A DNA stretch of 64,000 nt from Lachnospiraceae bacterium (GTDB lineage Bacteria; Bacillota; Clostridia; Lachnospirales; Lachnospiraceae), in NCBI GenBank assembly GCA_017540605.1, contig JAFYAS010000023.1:17357-81356 (forward strand). The letters run 5' to 3'. How positions within the stretch are numbered: the first letter of the stretch is position 1; every line of letters begins with the position of its first letter. Positions 22,784-34,139 of the stretch are shown here, piece after piece. A program made the position numbers and the translations under genes. A model generated the notes under the pieces. It was given only the letters and a program-made list of their open reading frames with translations. It made no database searches and had not been told where the DNA came from.

Positions 22784-23707
22784 ATGAGTACCACCGTGAT
22801 CCTCGGACAGATGGGCGTCATCGCCATATTGGTGTTGATAGGCGCCACCCTTTATAAAAAAGACATCATAAATAATGAGGTTTCAAAAAGCCTCTCCACA
22901 CTTGTAATGGATGTCACCAATCCCGCACTGATCCTTGCATCCATTTTATCGGGAAACATGACCGCAACACACCATGATCTTATCACTGCTATGATCATCG
23001 GTGTGTGCTTTTATGCTGTGCTGGTGGTCATGGGATTCTTGCTTCCAAAGCTTCTTAAAGCCCCCGATGGTGACAAAAAGTTTTATAATGTGATGACAGT
23101 ATATACAAACATCGGCTTTATCGGTATTCCGGTTGCAAAGGCCATTCTTCCCGAGAATGCCATCCTCTATGTGATCGTCTGCAATGTGATGTACAGCCTG
23201 CTTTTCTATACTCATGGCATCACCATCCTTTCAGGGGGCAAGGAAAAAATGAGCATCAAGAAGGCCTTCAATGCAGGAACCATCACTGCCATATTAAGTC
23301 TTATCATCTTCTGGTTTGGTATCACTCCCTGGTCCGTTGTCACCAACTGTATCTGCTATATCGGAAACGCCAATGTATTCCTTTCTATGACACTTTTAGG
23401 CGTATCCATTGCACGGTCAGGAATAAACAACGGCATCAAAAATCCAAGGATATGGTTCTATATGATCCTTCGAATGATCGCATTTCCCGTGGCTATATCC
23501 CTCATACTCATGGTACTTCATTTTAGCAAGATCACGATTCTTGCCATGTGCCTTATGGCGGCCATGCCGGTGGGAAATCTTCCTCTCATTCAGTCAGAAA
23601 AAAACGGCGATGATACAACATTACTCGCAGGAGCCATAACCATGACTACCATTGTGTCAATGCTGACCATCACCGTGCTTATGTCGATATTCTCGGCGAT
23701 AGGATAA
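22784..23707 (+). CDS. AEC family transporter (auxin efflux carrier-like permease)
   Basis: A 307-aa integral membrane protein with about ten hydrophobic helices, arranged as two five-helix halves with a crossover-type TNIGFIGIPVAKAIL motif and a second half ending AMPVGNLPLIQ. The family moves organic anions such as malate or malonate; the substrate here cannot be assigned. GGAGTT lies before the ATG and 9 bases separate it from the phosphatase gene. It is the last gene of the operon. Confidence 0.92.
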   Translation: MSTTVILGQMGVIAILVLIGATLYKKDIINNEVSKSLSTLVMDVTNPALILASILSGNMTATHHDLITAMIIGVCFYAVLVVMGFLLPKLLKAPDGDKKFYNVMTVYTNIGFIGIPVAKAILPENAILYVIVCNVMYSLLFYTHGITILSGGKEKMSIKKAFNAGTITAILSLIIFWFGITPWSVVTNCICYIGNANVFLSMTLLGVSIARSGINNGIKNPRIWFYMILRMIAFPVAISLILMVLHFSKITILAMCLMAAMPVGNLPLIQSEKNGDDTTLLAGAITMTTIVSMLTITVLMSIFSAIG

Positions 23708-23757
23708 AAAAGATACCGCTTCAGCTACATTTATAGTTACCGAAGCGGTATTTTTTA
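23705..23757. terminator. Bidirectional terminator between AEC gene and atpC
   Basis: ATACCGCTTC and GAAGCGGTAT (23713-23751) form a 10-bp stem flanked by A- and T-tracts, between convergent operons. It overlaps the atpC stop codon. Confidence 0.85.
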
Positions 23758-24168
23758 ATTTGGCCTGTATTTATCATAACCCTTAAGTCTCGCCATAGCC
23801 CTTGAGATATTGGCCTCACTCATCTTGTACTCTATGAAGCTCTGCTTCTTCTGCATGGCCTCTCTTGCACGGTCAAGGGCTTCCTCGGCTCGTTTCCTGT
23901 CGATCTCCTCAGGCTTTTCGACGGAAAATGCAAGGAATATTCCTTCATTTCTTCTAAACTCAAAGAAACCGTCAGATGCTATCGCATGGAAATCTTTACC
24001 CTCTGCATCCCTAAAGAATATCTCACCCACCTCTGTTACTGTGGTCATGGGCTCGTGATGAGGAAGAATAGCCATCTCGCCATCCTCCACCAGGAAAATG
24101 AACAACTGGCACTCACCCTCAAAAAACACCTTGTCGCAGGCTATAATTTTCAAAGAAAAAGTATTCAT
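23755..24168 (-). CDS. atpC: ATP synthase F1 subunit epsilon
   Basis: A 137-aa protein with the N-terminal beta-sandwich (FSLKIIACDKVFFEGEC, EDGEMAILPHHEPMT) and the C-terminal helical hairpin (DRKRAEEALDRAREAMQ) that can extend to inhibit hydrolysis. It is the last gene of the atp operon. The start at 24168 has AAGGTAG upstream, and 15 bases separate it from atpD. Confidence 0.95.
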   Translation of the reverse strand: MNTFSLKIIACDKVFFEGECQLFIFLVEDGEMAILPHHEPMTTVTEVGEIFFRDAEGKDFHAIASDGFFEFRRNEGIFLAFSVEKPEEIDRKRAEEALDRAREAMQKKQSFIEYKMSEANISRAMARLKGYDKYRPN

Positions 24169-24183
24169 ATCAACTACCTTGCC

Positions 24184-26545
<2,362 letters not shown>

Positions 26546-26551
26546 AAGCTA

Positions 26552-28324
26552 TCACTCTTCTTTTGATTCCTTTGAAACTTCCTCGTATTTTTGCTTGAAA
26601 AGCTTTGCTGCCTCGACGATATCAGCCTTCAATTCATCCGTCAGATCCTTGCCATTTTCAATGGCACTTATCAGATCGCTCTTCTCGTCAGCAAAATATT
26701 GAAGCATCTCTTTTCTAAAGTCCGCCACCTGCTTAACCTCCAGATCACTGAAGATATGAGCATTGGCAGCAACCAGGATCACTACCTGCTCTGCCATGGA
26801 AAACGGTCTTCCGAGAGGCTGCTTTAAAAGCTCCATCAGAGCCCGACCATGAGCTAATTGTTTCTTTGTATTCTCGTCGAGATCAGAAGAAAACTGGGTA
26901 AATACCTCCATCTCGCGATACTGGGCAAGATCGATACGGATACTTCCCGCTGCCTTCTTCATAGCCTTTGTCTGAGCCGCTCCACCTACACGGGATACGG
27001 AAAGTCCCACATTGACCGCAGGTCTCTGACCTGAGAAGAACAACTGGCTTTCCAGATATATCTGACCATCTGTGATGGATATAACATTCGTCGGTATATA
27101 AGCCGAAACATCTCCCGACTGAGTCTCGATGATGGGAAGTGCCGTAATTGAACCTCCACCTGCCTCGGGAATAAGTCTCGATGATCTCTCAAGAAGCCTT
27201 GAGTGAAGATAGAATACATCTCCGGGATACGCCTCACGTCCGGGTGACCTTTCAAGCAAAAGAGAAATAGCACGATAAGCCACCGCATGCTTTGAAAGAT
27301 CATCATATATCATCAATACATCCTTGCCCTGATACATAAAGTATTCAGCCAAAGCCGTACCGGAATAGGGTGCGATATACTGAAGAGGAGCCGGATCCGA
27401 AGCGGTAGCCGCAACAACTATGGTATATTCCAATGCTCCGTGAGACTTAAAAGTATTGACAAGCTTCGCTATGGTTGAAGCCTTCTGACCTATGGCCACA
27501 TAGATACAGATACAATTCTTACCCTTCTGATTCAAGATGGTATCCATGGCTATAGAGGTCTTACCGGTCTGCCTGTCTCCGATGATCAACTCTCTCTGAC
27601 CACGTCCGATAGGGAACATGGAATCAATGGCAAGAATACCGGTCTCCATAGGAACACCTACTGATTTTCTCTCAACTATACCGGGGGCGGGATTCTCAAT
27701 GGGTCGATATCCGTCAGCATCGATCTCCTCGCCACCGTCTATGGGTGCTCCAAGGGCATCAACGACTCTTCCAAGGAAATGCTCGCCTACAGGAATACCT
27801 GCCATCTTCTCAGTTCTGATCACCTCAGAGCCCTCGTGGATCTCAGTGTCTCTTCCGAAGAGGATGATACCGATCTCATCCCTCCGAACATCCTGAACCA
27901 TACCCTTGATACCGCAATCAAACAATACTATCTCACCATAGCAGGCATGCTCGATACCTTCTACTGTTACGATACCGTCGCCTACCCAGGTCACATGACC
28001 GATCTCTTTGTCCACAGCCTGAAGCTTAAAATCTTCAACACTGCTTCTGAGCACTGAGATAATCCTGTTCTCATCAAAATCCTTGCCCTCAAACTGAGAG
28101 ATGGACTTTGTGAATTCTTTTTTCAACTGTTCAATACGACCTTTCTCACTCCAGTCGTATTCATATCTGTCCATACGAAGTATGAAACCGTTCTTAAGAC
28201 TCTCATCCTTCGTAAGCACAAGCTCAATATCATCCGTGCCATGCTTTTTGGCAAGGAAGGCCTTCATTCCGGCAAGCTGCTCATCTGAAGGCGGTGTAAC
28301 ATATATAAGCTCTGCCTTCATCAT
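26552..28324 (-). CDS. atpA: ATP synthase F1 subunit alpha fused to a delta C-terminal-like domain
   Basis: A 590-aa protein; normal alpha is about 500-510. Walker A GDRQTGKTS is at residues 249-257, 80 residues later than in E. coli alpha. True alpha homology begins near residue 84 (DENRIISVLRSSVEDFK). Residues 3-75 instead match the C-terminal domain of subunit delta/OSCP: PSDEQLAGMKAFLAKKHG, an acidic beta hairpin with SLKNGFILRMD, and DWSEKGRIEQLKKEF, comparable to LSEQQLAK and DGSVRGRLERL of E. coli delta. The six-helix N-terminal domain of delta is absent. No atpH gene lies between atpF and atpA; their stop and start overlap as TAATG. I infer that the peripheral-stalk link is built into alpha. 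Confidence 0.95.
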   Translation of the reverse strand: MMKAELIYVTPPSDEQLAGMKAFLAKKHGTDDIELVLTKDESLKNGFILRMDRYEYDWSEKGRIEQLKKEFTKSISQFEGKDFDENRIISVLRSSVEDFKLQAVDKEIGHVTWVGDGIVTVEGIEHACYGEIVLFDCGIKGMVQDVRRDEIGIILFGRDTEIHEGSEVIRTEKMAGIPVGEHFLGRVVDALGAPIDGGEEIDADGYRPIENPAPGIVERKSVGVPMETGILAIDSMFPIGRGQRELIIGDRQTGKTSIAMDTILNQKGKNCICIYVAIGQKASTIAKLVNTFKSHGALEYTIVVAATASDPAPLQYIAPYSGTALAEYFMYQGKDVLMIYDDLSKHAVAYRAISLLLERSPGREAYPGDVFYLHSRLLERSSRLIPEAGGGSITALPIIETQSGDVSAYIPTNVISITDGQIYLESQLFFSGQRPAVNVGLSVSRVGGAAQTKAMKKAAGSIRIDLAQYREMEVFTQFSSDLDENTKKQLAHGRALMELLKQPLGRPFSMAEQVVILVAANAHIFSDLEVKQVADFRKEMLQYFADEKSDLISAIENGKDLTDELKADIVEAAKLFKQKYEEVSKESKEE

Positions 28325-28803
28325 TACTCACCTGCTTTATTCAAAAATTCATCATAGAGAGACTTATCTATACCCTCTGCTGCCTGAGCTCCGACTACCT
28401 TTGCTGCAGCATCGAGAGCAAGATTTGCCAGGTCTTTTTCTGCAGACTTGATGATCTGAGCCTTTCTCTTGACCGCATCATCCTCTGCTGCAACACGTAT
28501 CTCCCTGGCTTTAGTCTCAGCCTCTGACACAATACGCTTGTACTCTTCGCCGGCAGTCTTCTTTGCTTCAGAGATAGTCTTTCTACTCTCCTCCTCTGCC
28601 TCAGCCAGATTCTTCTCATATTCGGACTTGATCTTATCAGCCTCACTCTTTGCCTTGTTGGCCTGATCTAAAGCTTCATCCGCCTCCGCCTGTCTCTTCT
28701 CGATGATAGCGAGAACAGGCTTGTAGAGAAATTTCTTCATGAGAAAAGCAAGTATGAGAATATTGAGTACTGTAAAAATCAAATTAAAATCAATACTTAA
28801 CAT
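28324..28803 (-). CDS. atpF: ATP synthase F0 subunit b
   Basis: A 159-aa peripheral stalk subunit. An N-terminal membrane helix (residues 5-24, LIFTVLNILILAFLMKKFLY) is followed by a long charged coiled coil rich in Ala, Lys and Glu, and a C-terminal helix normally docking on delta. Its length is normal and it is not fused to delta, unlike the b-delta fusion of mycobacteria. The stop codon overlaps the alpha start by one base, so the two are translationally coupled. Confidence 0.95.
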   Translation of the reverse strand: MLSIDFNLIFTVLNILILAFLMKKFLYKPVLAIIEKRQAEADEALDQANKAKSEADKIKSEYEKNLAEAEEESRKTISEAKKTAGEEYKRIVSEAETKAREIRVAAEDDAVKRKAQIIKSAEKDLANLALDAAAKVVGAQAAEGIDKSLYDEFLNKAGE

Positions 28804-28819
28804 GTATCTTACCAGCCTT

Positions 28820-29047
28820 TCAACCCTTCAACATCATAATGATCATAACAGCGATAACAAAACAGTAGATAGCAGTAGCCTCTGCCAAAGCTGAACCGAG
28901 GATCAGGTTCTTCATGATCTTTCCGTCTGCTTCAGGCTGACGAGCAACAGCCTCAACCGCCTTGCTTGTTGCGATACCGATACCGATACCACCACCAAAT
29001 GCACCTAAAACCGCAATACCTGCGCCAATAGCAACCAAACCGTTCAT
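28820..29047 (-). CDS. atpE: ATP synthase F0 subunit c
   Basis: A 75-aa two-helix rotor subunit with the loop ARQPE and the ion-binding Glu56 in LAEATAIY. The position matching the Na+ ligand Gln32 of Na+-ATPases is Ile23, and the Ser following Glu is Ala57, so the site looks like a proton-binding one. A glycine-rich first helix (GGGIGIGIA) allows tight ring packing. Good ribosome binding site (AGGAG) upstream of the ATG. Confidence 0.96.
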   Translation of the reverse strand: MNGLVAIGAGIAVLGAFGGGIGIGIATSKAVEAVARQPEADGKIMKNLILGSALAEATAIYCFVIAVMIIMMLKG

Positions 29048-29067
29048 AATTAAATCTCCTTTTATTC

Positions 29068-29763
29068 TTATTCCGTTTCAATAGCCTCTTTGATATAAAG
29101 AGAGGTCAAAAATACAAATACATAAGCCTGCAACAGTCCGTCAAACAGATCAAAATACAATGAGAACAGTGCCGGAAGTGCCGCCTTGGTCACCATAGTC
29201 TCGATGAGCTCCATGATAACAAATGCACCGAGCACATTACCGAAAAGTCGCATACATAGCGACAACGGTCTTGTAAAAAGATCCAAGATGTTAAATGGTG
29301 TAACTATCGCAATAGGCTGTGTAAAGCTCTTGAGCCATCCCTTTACGCCCTTAGCTCTTATTCCCGCGATCTGCACAAGCATTATACTCATGACTGCCAG
29401 TGCAAGAGTAACATTCAGATCCTTTGTAGGGGGCTTGAATCCAAAGATACCGATGATGTTCGAGACACCCAGATACAGCATGACCGTAACCAGATACGGA
29501 ACATAATCCTTTCCTTCCTCTCCTACCATACCTTCCACAAGTCCAAAAAGCTTGGTCACGATAAGCTCCGTGACAGCCTGCTTCTTTCCAATACCTGTGG
29601 TCCTTAACCTGTTGGTGAGAATAATAGCGATAATTACGAAAAAGGCCATGATGATCCATGTGACTACGGTAGATTCCTTGACAGGAATACCATTACCAAT
29701 AGGTATGGTGAACACGGTCTCACATTCAAGTGCTTCAATGAGCTCCTTAACCTTTTCCTCCAA
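29068..29763 (-). CDS. atpB: ATP synthase F0 subunit a
   Basis: A 231-aa membrane subunit with five or more helices. The essential stator arginine is Arg172 in [11 protein letters not shown], and the N-terminal half carries [17 protein letters not shown]. Translation appears to start at TTG (29763), with AAGGAG 8 bases before it; no ATG fits the frame. It is the first gene of the atp operon; there is no atpI. It follows the GGDEF/EAL gene by 60 bases, a gap that contains a CGGGC/GCCCG hairpin but no clear terminator. Confidence 0.95.
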   Translation of the reverse strand: MEEKVKELIEALECETVFTIPIGNGIPVKESTVVTWIIMAFFVIIAIILTNRLRTTGIGKKQAVTELIVTKLFGLVEGMVGEEGKDYVPYLVTVMLYLGVSNIIGIFGFKPPTKDLNVTLALAVMSIMLVQIAGIRAKGVKGWLKSFTQPIAIVTPFNILDLFTRPLSLCMRLFGNVLGAFVIMELIETMVTKAALPALFSLYFDLFDGLLQAYVFVFLTSLYIKEAIETE

Positions 29764-29823
29764 AATATCATCTCCTTCCTGTTTGAGAATACGGGCTTAT
29801 ACTTTATTGCCCGCAAGCATCTT

Positions 29824-32157
29824 TTATTTTAACTCTAATGCTCCGAATAAACAAGTATTTTCCAATTCTTCCGCAGTCAAAGGCTTGCTGTAGAAAAATC
29901 CCTGCATAATGCGTATACCAAGCTCTCTCATCAATTCAACCTGTGCCTTGGTTTCGATACCCACAGCCACAACATCTACCTTGAGCTCCTTTGCCAAAGC
30001 CAAGAGAGCATGGATGATCTCGAGCCTCTTTGGATTTCCGATACCCTGGGGGATAAGAGCTCTCGAAAGCTTGATGATGGAGAAACCACAATCACGGATA
30101 TAAGAAAGATTTATATCTCCGCCACCGAATTCATTCAATGAAAGAGTATAACCAAACTCATGGAATGTATGAAGGGTTTCCTTGGCTGATTCCGCCGCAC
30201 CCATCATAACCTCGTTGCTCACATCAAGTATGATAGAAGCAGGATCAAGCTTCCAAAGCTCTACCGCACCTGCAAGATTCTCTATAAAATCCGCATCCAA
30301 AAGCTGTAGCGGAGCCAGATTGATAGTGGTAGTAAGCTCAAGACCGTATTTTTTATTCCAATCATCAACCTGCTTAAGTGCTGTAAGTGCGGTCCATATA
30401 CCAAGCTTACTCATAACGCCGCTTTCCTCAGCTATTGGTATAAGCTCTGCCGGAGTACAATCCTCAAGTCCCGGTATCAAAAGACGCGGGAATACCTCAA
30501 CACCCACGATGGTTTCCTCATTCACATCATATTGAGGCTGAAAATGCAAAAGGAAATCCTTATCCGGATTAGCTTTTTTCAGATGCTCCTCTATCTTTCT
30601 CCTACGCTCAACATTTACCACAAGGCCGGCATCGAAGAAACGAAAACCATCTCTGTTCTTACTTCTCTTAACCGTATACATGGCGGCATCTGCATATTGC
30701 AGAAGATCCTCAGGATTGGTGGAATCATCGGGATAAATCGATATTCCTATACTGCCTGAAAGTCTGAAGGCAAAGCTATCAAGGATCAGAGGTTCATTAA
30801 AAAGTCTCTGCAAGGTCTTTGCAGCCGCTGTCACATCCGCCCTATCCTTTACATCAGCGCAAAGAATAGCAAATTCGTCTCCACCGTTTCTTATGGAAAT
30901 AAATCTTTCAGGTAGTTCTCTCATACGCCTTCCAAATTCCTCAAGGACACGGTCACCCATCTCATGTCCATAGGTATCATTTACAGGCTTGAAGTGATTC
31001 AGATCCACTTCAAAAACAGCAAAGCTCTTCTTCTCTTCCTCTGATTCCTTAACCAATATATCAAACAAATGCATACCATGACGTCTATTATAAAGTCCTG
31101 TCAAAATATCTGTAGAGGACAAAACCTTCAGATTTTCATTTGCCTTTTTGAGATCATGTGTCTTTTCAGCCACCTGTGCTTCAAGGGAGGTGTTAAGCTC
31201 CTGCTGCTTGATCAAAAGCTTTTCATTCAATGAACTGTTTTGTAACAGCGCATACATGATAAAGTAAGCTAACAGAGCAATGATAATGTACGAAAACTCA
31301 GTTCGTGAAAGTATATCGGCAACACGAAGTGCCGCTACCGCAATGATCAAAAGAGGGATCAGGATACGTACATAGATCATGCGTCTCTCCTTCTCACCGC
31401 CCTCCTTAAGCCTATATACATATTTGATATTGGATTGAAAAAGAATCCCCCAGGCAAGGCCCAACATAAAGAACATATAGAGGACATCAAAATAAATGCT
31501 CTCAGCCTCCTTGCCGATAGCCTCCAAATATGAATATCTGAAATCAATGAGAATATAACCAAGAATACAGATTGGTACGAGATTGGTTCCTCTTAAAAGG
31601 TTCTTTGCCCCCACCATATAAAGGATGTGAACACCCACTACAACAATAACGATATTTACAAAGAAATAAAGATATGCCCTAAGGGTCGCCGGATCATTTT
31701 CTACAAGTCCGCCCGATGCCTGGACAAGCTTTGCTACAACAGAAAAGCTTGCAACGGTAAGTAAAAATGTATTCGCCGCAGTTATATAAAGATTGGTTTT
31801 CTTAAGCTTTATCATCAAAAACACAATAACAGCAGCACCATATAAATAATTGGGGATAAGATAGATAGCGCGGACAAGCGCATTTCTGGGCTCCTCAAGC
31901 CCGAAATAAAAATCATTGATAAAAAGGATCACATCAGCCACGCACCAGGAACCGATACCAAGAGCGCAAGCTATGGCGCAGATACGAAACTTTCCAAGAT
32001 CAGGCAGAGAAAGCAAAATCATCACAACACAAATAAACGTTGTGAGTGGAGAAAAAAGCTCGATATAAAATGTATGTCCTGCAAAGGTTGCAACCGCAAA
32101 ACAAATATATAAAACAATTGAAAGTATTGCAAATGCGAATCTGATCTTCTGTCTCAT
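29824..32157 (-). CDS. Membrane GGDEF protein with degenerate EAL domain
   Basis: A 777-aa protein with about nine hydrophobic helices in the first 310 residues, a short coiled coil, a GGDEF domain and an EAL-like domain. The GGDEF site is intact (RNGGDEFAIL), but the RxxD product-inhibition site is missing. In the EAL domain the catalytic residues are lost: GVEVF replaces the EAL motif, DVSNE replaces the ExTE motif, NEFGGGD replaces DDFGTG and AVGIE replaces AEGVE. It is therefore predicted to make cyclic di-GMP, or only to bind it, but not to degrade it. It is transcribed toward the ATP synthase operon, 60 bases ahead of atpB. Confidence 0.9.
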   Translation of the reverse strand: MRQKIRFAFAILSIVLYICFAVATFAGHTFYIELFSPLTTFICVVMILLSLPDLGKFRICAIACALGIGSWCVADVILFINDFYFGLEEPRNALVRAIYLIPNYLYGAAVIVFLMIKLKKTNLYITAANTFLLTVASFSVVAKLVQASGGLVENDPATLRAYLYFFVNIVIVVVGVHILYMVGAKNLLRGTNLVPICILGYILIDFRYSYLEAIGKEAESIYFDVLYMFFMLGLAWGILFQSNIKYVYRLKEGGEKERRMIYVRILIPLLIIAVAALRVADILSRTEFSYIIIALLAYFIMYALLQNSSLNEKLLIKQQELNTSLEAQVAEKTHDLKKANENLKVLSSTDILTGLYNRRHGMHLFDILVKESEEEKKSFAVFEVDLNHFKPVNDTYGHEMGDRVLEEFGRRMRELPERFISIRNGGDEFAILCADVKDRADVTAAAKTLQRLFNEPLILDSFAFRLSGSIGISIYPDDSTNPEDLLQYADAAMYTVKRSKNRDGFRFFDAGLVVNVERRRKIEEHLKKANPDKDFLLHFQPQYDVNEETIVGVEVFPRLLIPGLEDCTPAELIPIAEESGVMSKLGIWTALTALKQVDDWNKKYGLELTTTINLAPLQLLDADFIENLAGAVELWKLDPASIILDVSNEVMMGAAESAKETLHTFHEFGYTLSLNEFGGGDINLSYIRDCGFSIIKLSRALIPQGIGNPKRLEIIHALLALAKELKVDVVAVGIETKAQVELMRELGIRIMQGFFYSKPLTAEELENTCLFGALELK

Positions 32158-32231
32158 AGATCCCCCTTAATTCGCCGATTTAGAATAATAATAATGACAT
32201 TATATCACTAAATCCTCCGCAAATAAAGAGT

Positions 32232-32261
32232 AAGTGTTTGGTGATCATTCACCAAACACTT
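32232..32261 (-). terminator. Perfect 13-bp hairpin after the DnaJ-like gene
   Basis: AAGTGTTTGGTGA and its exact complement enclose TCAT, 12 bases after the dnaJ-like stop. The minus-strand downstream sequence is pyrimidine-rich (ACTCTTTATTT), consistent with termination. Confidence 0.75.
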
Positions 32262-32272
32262 AACAAAAACCT

Positions 32273-33286
32273 TTATTGAACAAATGCCTCTTCATCCACA
32301 GTAAGCTTTTCAAATTCTCGAAGAGCCTTGGCCGCTGCCCGTCCCACCTTCTTCGGAACGCTTATCTGAATGGTGACATATTCATCACCGCATTTATCGG
32401 AATTCATAGACTTGACGCCCTTTCCCTTAAGCCTTATCTTGCTTCCGCTCTGAGTTCCTGCCGGCACCTTGAAGGCCACATCTCCTCCAAGAGTATGAAA
32501 CTTCACTTCACCGCCAAAAACAGCCGTGGTAAATGGGATATTCGCTGTAGTATATACATCGAGCCCTTTTCGCTCCCAACCGGGCTTATCAAGAACCTTT
32601 ATCTTTACGAGCAGATCTCCTGCAGGACCTCCATTTGCTCCGGCAAGTCCCTTTCCACGAAGTCTCAAGGTCTTTCCATCCTCAATACCCGCAGGAATCT
32701 TTACCTTCAGAGTCTCAACCTTGCCACCTTTTGAATAGCGGATGACCTTCTCGCCACCATAAATGGATTCATCAAATCCGATCTCCATCTCATAATTATA
32801 ATCTTCTCCTCTGGTCTGCCTCTTTCTTCCAAAGCCACCAAAGCCTGACCCGCCGCCAAAACCGGAGCTTCTTCCTCCACCAAACATACTTCCGAAGATA
32901 TCTCCGAACATGCCCCCCATATCTCCGCCTTCAAAGTGGAATGTGGTTCCACTGCCATCGGTATAGGAACCGGTCTGCCCTCCAAATCCACTCGCTCCGG
33001 AAAAACCTCCAAAACCTCCGAAATTCCTAAAGAATTCTGAAGCATCACCTGCATTAAAGCCCTCACCGAAATCCGCTGTACCATAGGTATCGTACATTTT
33101 TTTCTTCTCGGGGTCGGAAAGCACATTGTAAGCATCCGTGATCTCTTTAAACTTCTTTTCAGCGTCCTTGTCTCCCGGATTCATATCAGGGTGATACTTC
33201 TTCGCCAGCTTTCTATATGCACTTTTTATTTCTTTTTCGTCGGCGCCTTTTTTTAGCCCCAACATTTCATAATAATCAACTGCCAT
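32273..33286 (-). CDS. DnaJ-like co-chaperone without zinc finger (CbpA/type II)
   Basis: A 337-aa Hsp40. The J domain (residues 1-70) has the HPD motif in [12 protein letters not shown], then comes a Gly/Phe-rich linker (about 75-150) and two substrate-binding beta domains with [20 protein letters not shown] and [19 protein letters not shown]. The CxxCxGxG zinc repeats of DnaJ are absent, as in CbpA. The start at 33286 fits AAGGG 9 bases upstream; the ATG at 33292 is too close. It lies downstream of hsp20, separated by a hairpin. Confidence 0.92.
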   Translation of the reverse strand: MAVDYYEMLGLKKGADEKEIKSAYRKLAKKYHPDMNPGDKDAEKKFKEITDAYNVLSDPEKKKMYDTYGTADFGEGFNAGDASEFFRNFGGFGGFSGASGFGGQTGSYTDGSGTTFHFEGGDMGGMFGDIFGSMFGGGRSSGFGGGSGFGGFGRKRQTRGEDYNYEMEIGFDESIYGGEKVIRYSKGGKVETLKVKIPAGIEDGKTLRLRGKGLAGANGGPAGDLLVKIKVLDKPGWERKGLDVYTTANIPFTTAVFGGEVKFHTLGGDVAFKVPAGTQSGSKIRLKGKGVKSMNSDKCGDEYVTIQISVPKKVGRAAAKALREFEKLTVDEEAFVQ

Positions 33287-33362
33287 AGCCATTCACCCTT
33301 ACCAAAAATCTATCTATAGTTATAAAGCAAAATCAGGTTATTTGCAAGTATTTGTAAATAGA

Positions 33363-33408
33363 ACGGGAATGCCATCAGCACCCATCAAGGTGGAATACGC
33401 ATTCCCGT
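33363..33408 (-). terminator. Possible terminator between hsp20 and the DnaJ-like gene
   Basis: ACGGGAATGC and GCATTCCCGT form a 10-bp stem with a 26-base loop, followed on the minus strand by TCTATTT. The large loop and weak U-tract make it uncertain. Confidence 0.5.
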
Positions 33409-33457
33409 CTGTTTTGAGGAAGTCCCGTTTAAGAGAGATTATTTATTTACCAAACCT

Positions 33458-33913
33458 TTAACCTGCGATCTGAATAAATGTATTCTTCTTCTCAGGCTCC
33501 GGCTTGTTGGTCACAAGATCAAGTGTCAATACACCATGCTTGAAGTCGGCCTTGATATCCTCGGGCTCAACTCTGTCGCCTACATAGAAGCTTCTCTGGC
33601 AAGCACCCTCACAGCGCTCTTTTCTAACATACTTGGTCTCTTTGTCTGACTTGTCCTCGGTTATGCTCTTTTCAGCCTTCACTGTCAGGTAGCCATTTTC
33701 AAGCTGAACAGATATCTCATCCTTGGTAAATCCGGGAAGATCCATAGCAAGCTCATAGCCATCCTTTGTCTCTTTGACATCGGTGCTCATAATGTTCCTG
33801 CCTCGTCTTCCGTAAAGCTTCTTCTCAAGATCCTTCATATCCTTGTCCTCAAAGAAGGGTACTCCGAACCAGTCATCAAAAAAGTTGTTTTCCCATACAC
33901 TTGGCATCATCAT
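33458..33913 (-). CDS. hsp20: Small heat shock protein (Hsp20/alpha-crystallin family)
   Basis: A 151-aa holdase chaperone with a short N-terminal arm (MPSVWENNFFDDWFGVPFF), an alpha-crystallin domain (about 38-140) with GYELAMDLPGFTKDEISVQL and the terminal FKHGVLTLDLV strand. GGAGG lies 8 bases before the ATG. Control is evident in the DNA: the sigma-A promoter at 34008-34036 is overlapped by a CIRCE element, so HrcA should repress it at low temperature. A hairpin (33939-33973) lies in the roughly 87-base leader. Confidence 0.96.
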   Translation of the reverse strand: MMMPSVWENNFFDDWFGVPFFEDKDMKDLEKKLYGRRGRNIMSTDVKETKDGYELAMDLPGFTKDEISVQLENGYLTVKAEKSITEDKSDKETKYVRKERCEGACQRSFYVGDRVEPEDIKADFKHGVLTLDLVTNKPEPEKKNTFIQIAG

Positions 33914-34007
33914 AAGTCATTCCTCCTAATCTAAAACCGTGAGTGTTTTCGCTCATCGGGTGTAGCGACTCACTATTAAGTCGTTGTTGTTTTGTTCTTA
34001 CAATGAT

Positions 34008-34036
34008 GTTATAGCACATTTGTTAGCACTCGTCAA
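34008..34036 (-). promoter_or_regulatory. Promoter of hsp20
   Basis: TTGACG and TATAAC are 17 bases apart on the minus strand; the -35 box lies inside the CIRCE spacer. Confidence 0.8.
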
Positions 34037-34049
34037 GAGTGAGTGCTAG
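34023..34049. promoter_or_regulatory. CIRCE operator (HrcA-binding site)
   Basis: TTAGCACTC, 9 bases, GAGTGCTAG. This matches the CIRCE consensus with one change in the last base. It overlaps the -35 box of the hsp20 promoter. Confidence 0.93.
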
Positions 34050-34096
34050 CAAATATTGTGAAGATTTTGTGAACTGCTCTCAAAACCGCATAAACA

Positions 34097-34131
34097 GAGG
34101 ACAAAACCCTATTTTCTAAGGTTTTGCCCTC
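34097..34131 (-). terminator. Terminator after the CbiL-like gene
   Basis: A 12-bp stem (GAGGGCAAAACC with GGTTTTGTCCTC, one G-T pair) stands 9 bases beyond the methyltransferase stop and is followed by TGTTT. Confidence 0.7.
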
Positions 34132-34139
34132 TTCTATGA

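Noticed and set aside
28324..28803. Fusion of delta to subunit b, as in mycobacteria
   Set aside because: AtpF has normal length (159 aa) and ends with the usual b-subunit helix; the delta-like segment is on alpha.
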